DNA of 6,345 bases from an uncultured Acidobacteriota bacterium (GTDB taxonomy: Bacteria; Acidobacteriota; Terriglobia; Terriglobales; Acidobacteriaceae), in assembly GCA_903932385.1 (NCBI GenBank), contig CAIZGA010000064.1, forward strand, positions 1 through 6,345, in the 5' to 3' direction. Position numbers and translations under genes: made by a program. Positions within the stretch are counted from its first letter, which is position 1; the number at the start of each line of letters is the position of its first letter. Below the pieces are notes generated by a model that was not told the origin of the DNA, did no database searches, and saw nothing but the letters and a program-made list of their open reading frames with translations. Shown here piece after piece: positions 5,445-6,345 of the stretch.

Positions 5445-6345
5445 GTGAAGCCAGGTCATCTGCCGGTTCTTTTAGAAGAAGTTTTGCAGTATCTGGATGT
5501 GCGTGCCGGGCAGACGGTGGTAGATGCCACGTTGGGATTAGCCGGGCACAGCAGTGAAATCGCCAGAAAGCTGGGCGGCACGGGCAGGTTGATTGCCTTT
5601 GACCGTGATCCGGAGGCGATGGAGAGGGCGAAAGAAAAGCTGGATGCCCTGCGGCAGGAACTTGGAGATGCGATGCCGCAACTGGAACTGCACAACCGGG
5701 AGTTTTCTGAAGCGGGCAGTTTGTTACAGCCGGGAACGATAGACGGCATCCTGGCCGACTTTGGAGTGAGTTCGATGCAGCTGGGAGAAGCGCATCGGGG
5801 ATTTAGTTTTCAGGCGGAGTTGGACGGTCCACTGGATATGCGGATGAATACGCAGACCGGGATCACCGCCGAACAAGTGGTAAATCAGTTTGGGGAAAAA
5901 GACCTCGCCAACCTGATTTACGAATTCGGAGAGGAAGGGAGATCGCGGAGAATCGCCAGAGCCATTGTGAGGGCCCGGCCAATAACATCGACGGCGCAGT
6001 TAGCCAAAGTGATATCGGCCGCGGCCCCAGCAATGAAATCTGATCGACTACATCCAGCGACCCTTACGTTTCAGGCCCTCCGGATTCGGGTGAATGATGA
6101 ACTGGGAGAAATTGAGTCGCTGCTTGGATGCGCGCACTCCCTGCTGAAGAAGGGCGGAAGGCTGGTATGCATCAGCTTCCACTCCCTGGAAGACAGATTA
6201 GTGAAAGACGCGTTGCGGGACGGGGCGCGGGACAAGAAATACGAAGTGTTGACGCGGAAGCCGGTGACGGCAACCGAAGCGGAGATGGAACGGAATCCGC
6301 GGGCACGAAGCGCAAAGTTGAGGGCGGCAATCAAGATGGGCGAGG
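5445..6345 (+). CDS. rsmH: 16S rRNA (cytosine(1402)-N4)-methyltransferase, 3' end beyond window
   Basis: RsmH (MraW) uses S-adenosylmethionine to N4-methylate C1402 in the decoding centre of 16S rRNA. The frame is open for 300 codons from a GTG start to the window edge with no stop seen; family members run to roughly 300-315 residues, so only a few codons are likely missing. Motifs are GHLPVLLEEVL (4-14), the SAM-binding VVDATLGLAGHSSEIA (25-40), FDRDPEAME (52-60), DGILADFGVSSMQL (100-113), RGFSFQ and GPLDMRMN (118-135), FGEEGRSRRIARAI (161-174), HPATLTFQALRIRVNDEL (203-220), GGRLVCISFHSLEDRLVK (237-254) and LTRKPVTATEAEMERNPRAR (269-288). The glycine-rich loop reads GLAGHS where many homologues have GxGGHS, and DFGVSS replaces the common DLGVSS; both look tolerable. 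It is translated 39 nt after mraZ, the standard dcw order. The next genes are expected to be an ftsL-like gene and a division transpeptidase gene. Confidence 0.96.
   Translation, partial: MKPGHLPVLLEEVLQYLDVRAGQTVVDATLGLAGHSSEIARKLGGTGRLIAFDRDPEAMERAKEKLDALRQELGDAMPQLELHNREFSEAGSLLQPGTIDGILADFGVSSMQLGEAHRGFSFQAELDGPLDMRMNTQTGITAEQVVNQFGEKDLANLIYEFGEEGRSRRIARAIVRARPITSTAQLAKVISAAAPAMKSDRLHPATLTFQALRIRVNDELGEIESLLGCAHSLLKKGGRLVCISFHSLEDRLVKDALRDGARDKKYEVLTRKPVTATEAEMERNPRARSAKLRAAIKMGE

Noticed and set aside
4860..5459. A 199-codon minus-strand open frame across mraZ
   Set aside because: mraZ on the plus strand has both diagnostic motifs and operon context; the reverse frame is a shadow.

Overview
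The window looks like chromosomal DNA from an Acidobacteriota species, most likely class Terriglobia/Acidobacteriia. The strongest pointer is the gene at 3697-4542. It belongs to the TIGR03435/DUF3738 family, which is expanded almost exclusively in that phylum. The DXS and MraZ variants and the moderately GC-rich composition agree with this. I see no transposase, integrase, CRISPR array, tRNA or rRNA. The phylum call rests on protein-family recognition, not on a search.

Layout: (1) 2-1678, plus strand: the 3' part of dxs (1-deoxy-D-xylulose-5-phosphate synthase), cut by the window edge. (2) 1688-2713, minus strand: a complete membrane acyltransferase (Acyltransferase_3/OafA type), convergent with dxs. 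Only 9 nt separate the two stop codons, and a hairpin spans the junction. (3) 2714-3058: a 345-nt gap with an orphan terminator-like hairpin and a short gene-like open frame on the minus strand that may be a remnant or the source of a small RNA. (4) 3059-3637, plus: a four-helix DUF2127 membrane protein. (5) 3697-4542, plus: the secreted DUF3738 protein. It has its own promoter, and a perfect 9-bp-arm palindrome lies over the -10 region and the Shine-Dalgarno. (6) 4543-4961: a 419-nt gap with a strong terminator, then a TTGACA promoter carrying an array of about 10-bp-spaced GTGG boxes, matching the known operator style of MraZ. (7) 4962-5405 mraZ and 5445-6345 rsmH, plus: the start of the division and cell wall (dcw) cluster. 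rsmH runs off the right edge, probably with only a few codons missing.

Functionally the window joins isoprenoid precursor supply (dxs, feeding undecaprenyl phosphate and quinones), an envelope-modifying acyltransferase, two lineage-typical proteins of unknown function, and the head of the dcw operon. Only mraZ-rsmH are clearly co-transcribed; the rest look like separate transcription units. The coding content is mostly ordinary. The noteworthy signals are regulatory: the MraZ-box array, the palindromic operator at the DUF3738 gene, the overlapping alternative hairpins downstream of it, and the orphan terminator with its adjacent open frame. I found no clear evidence of a wholly new system.
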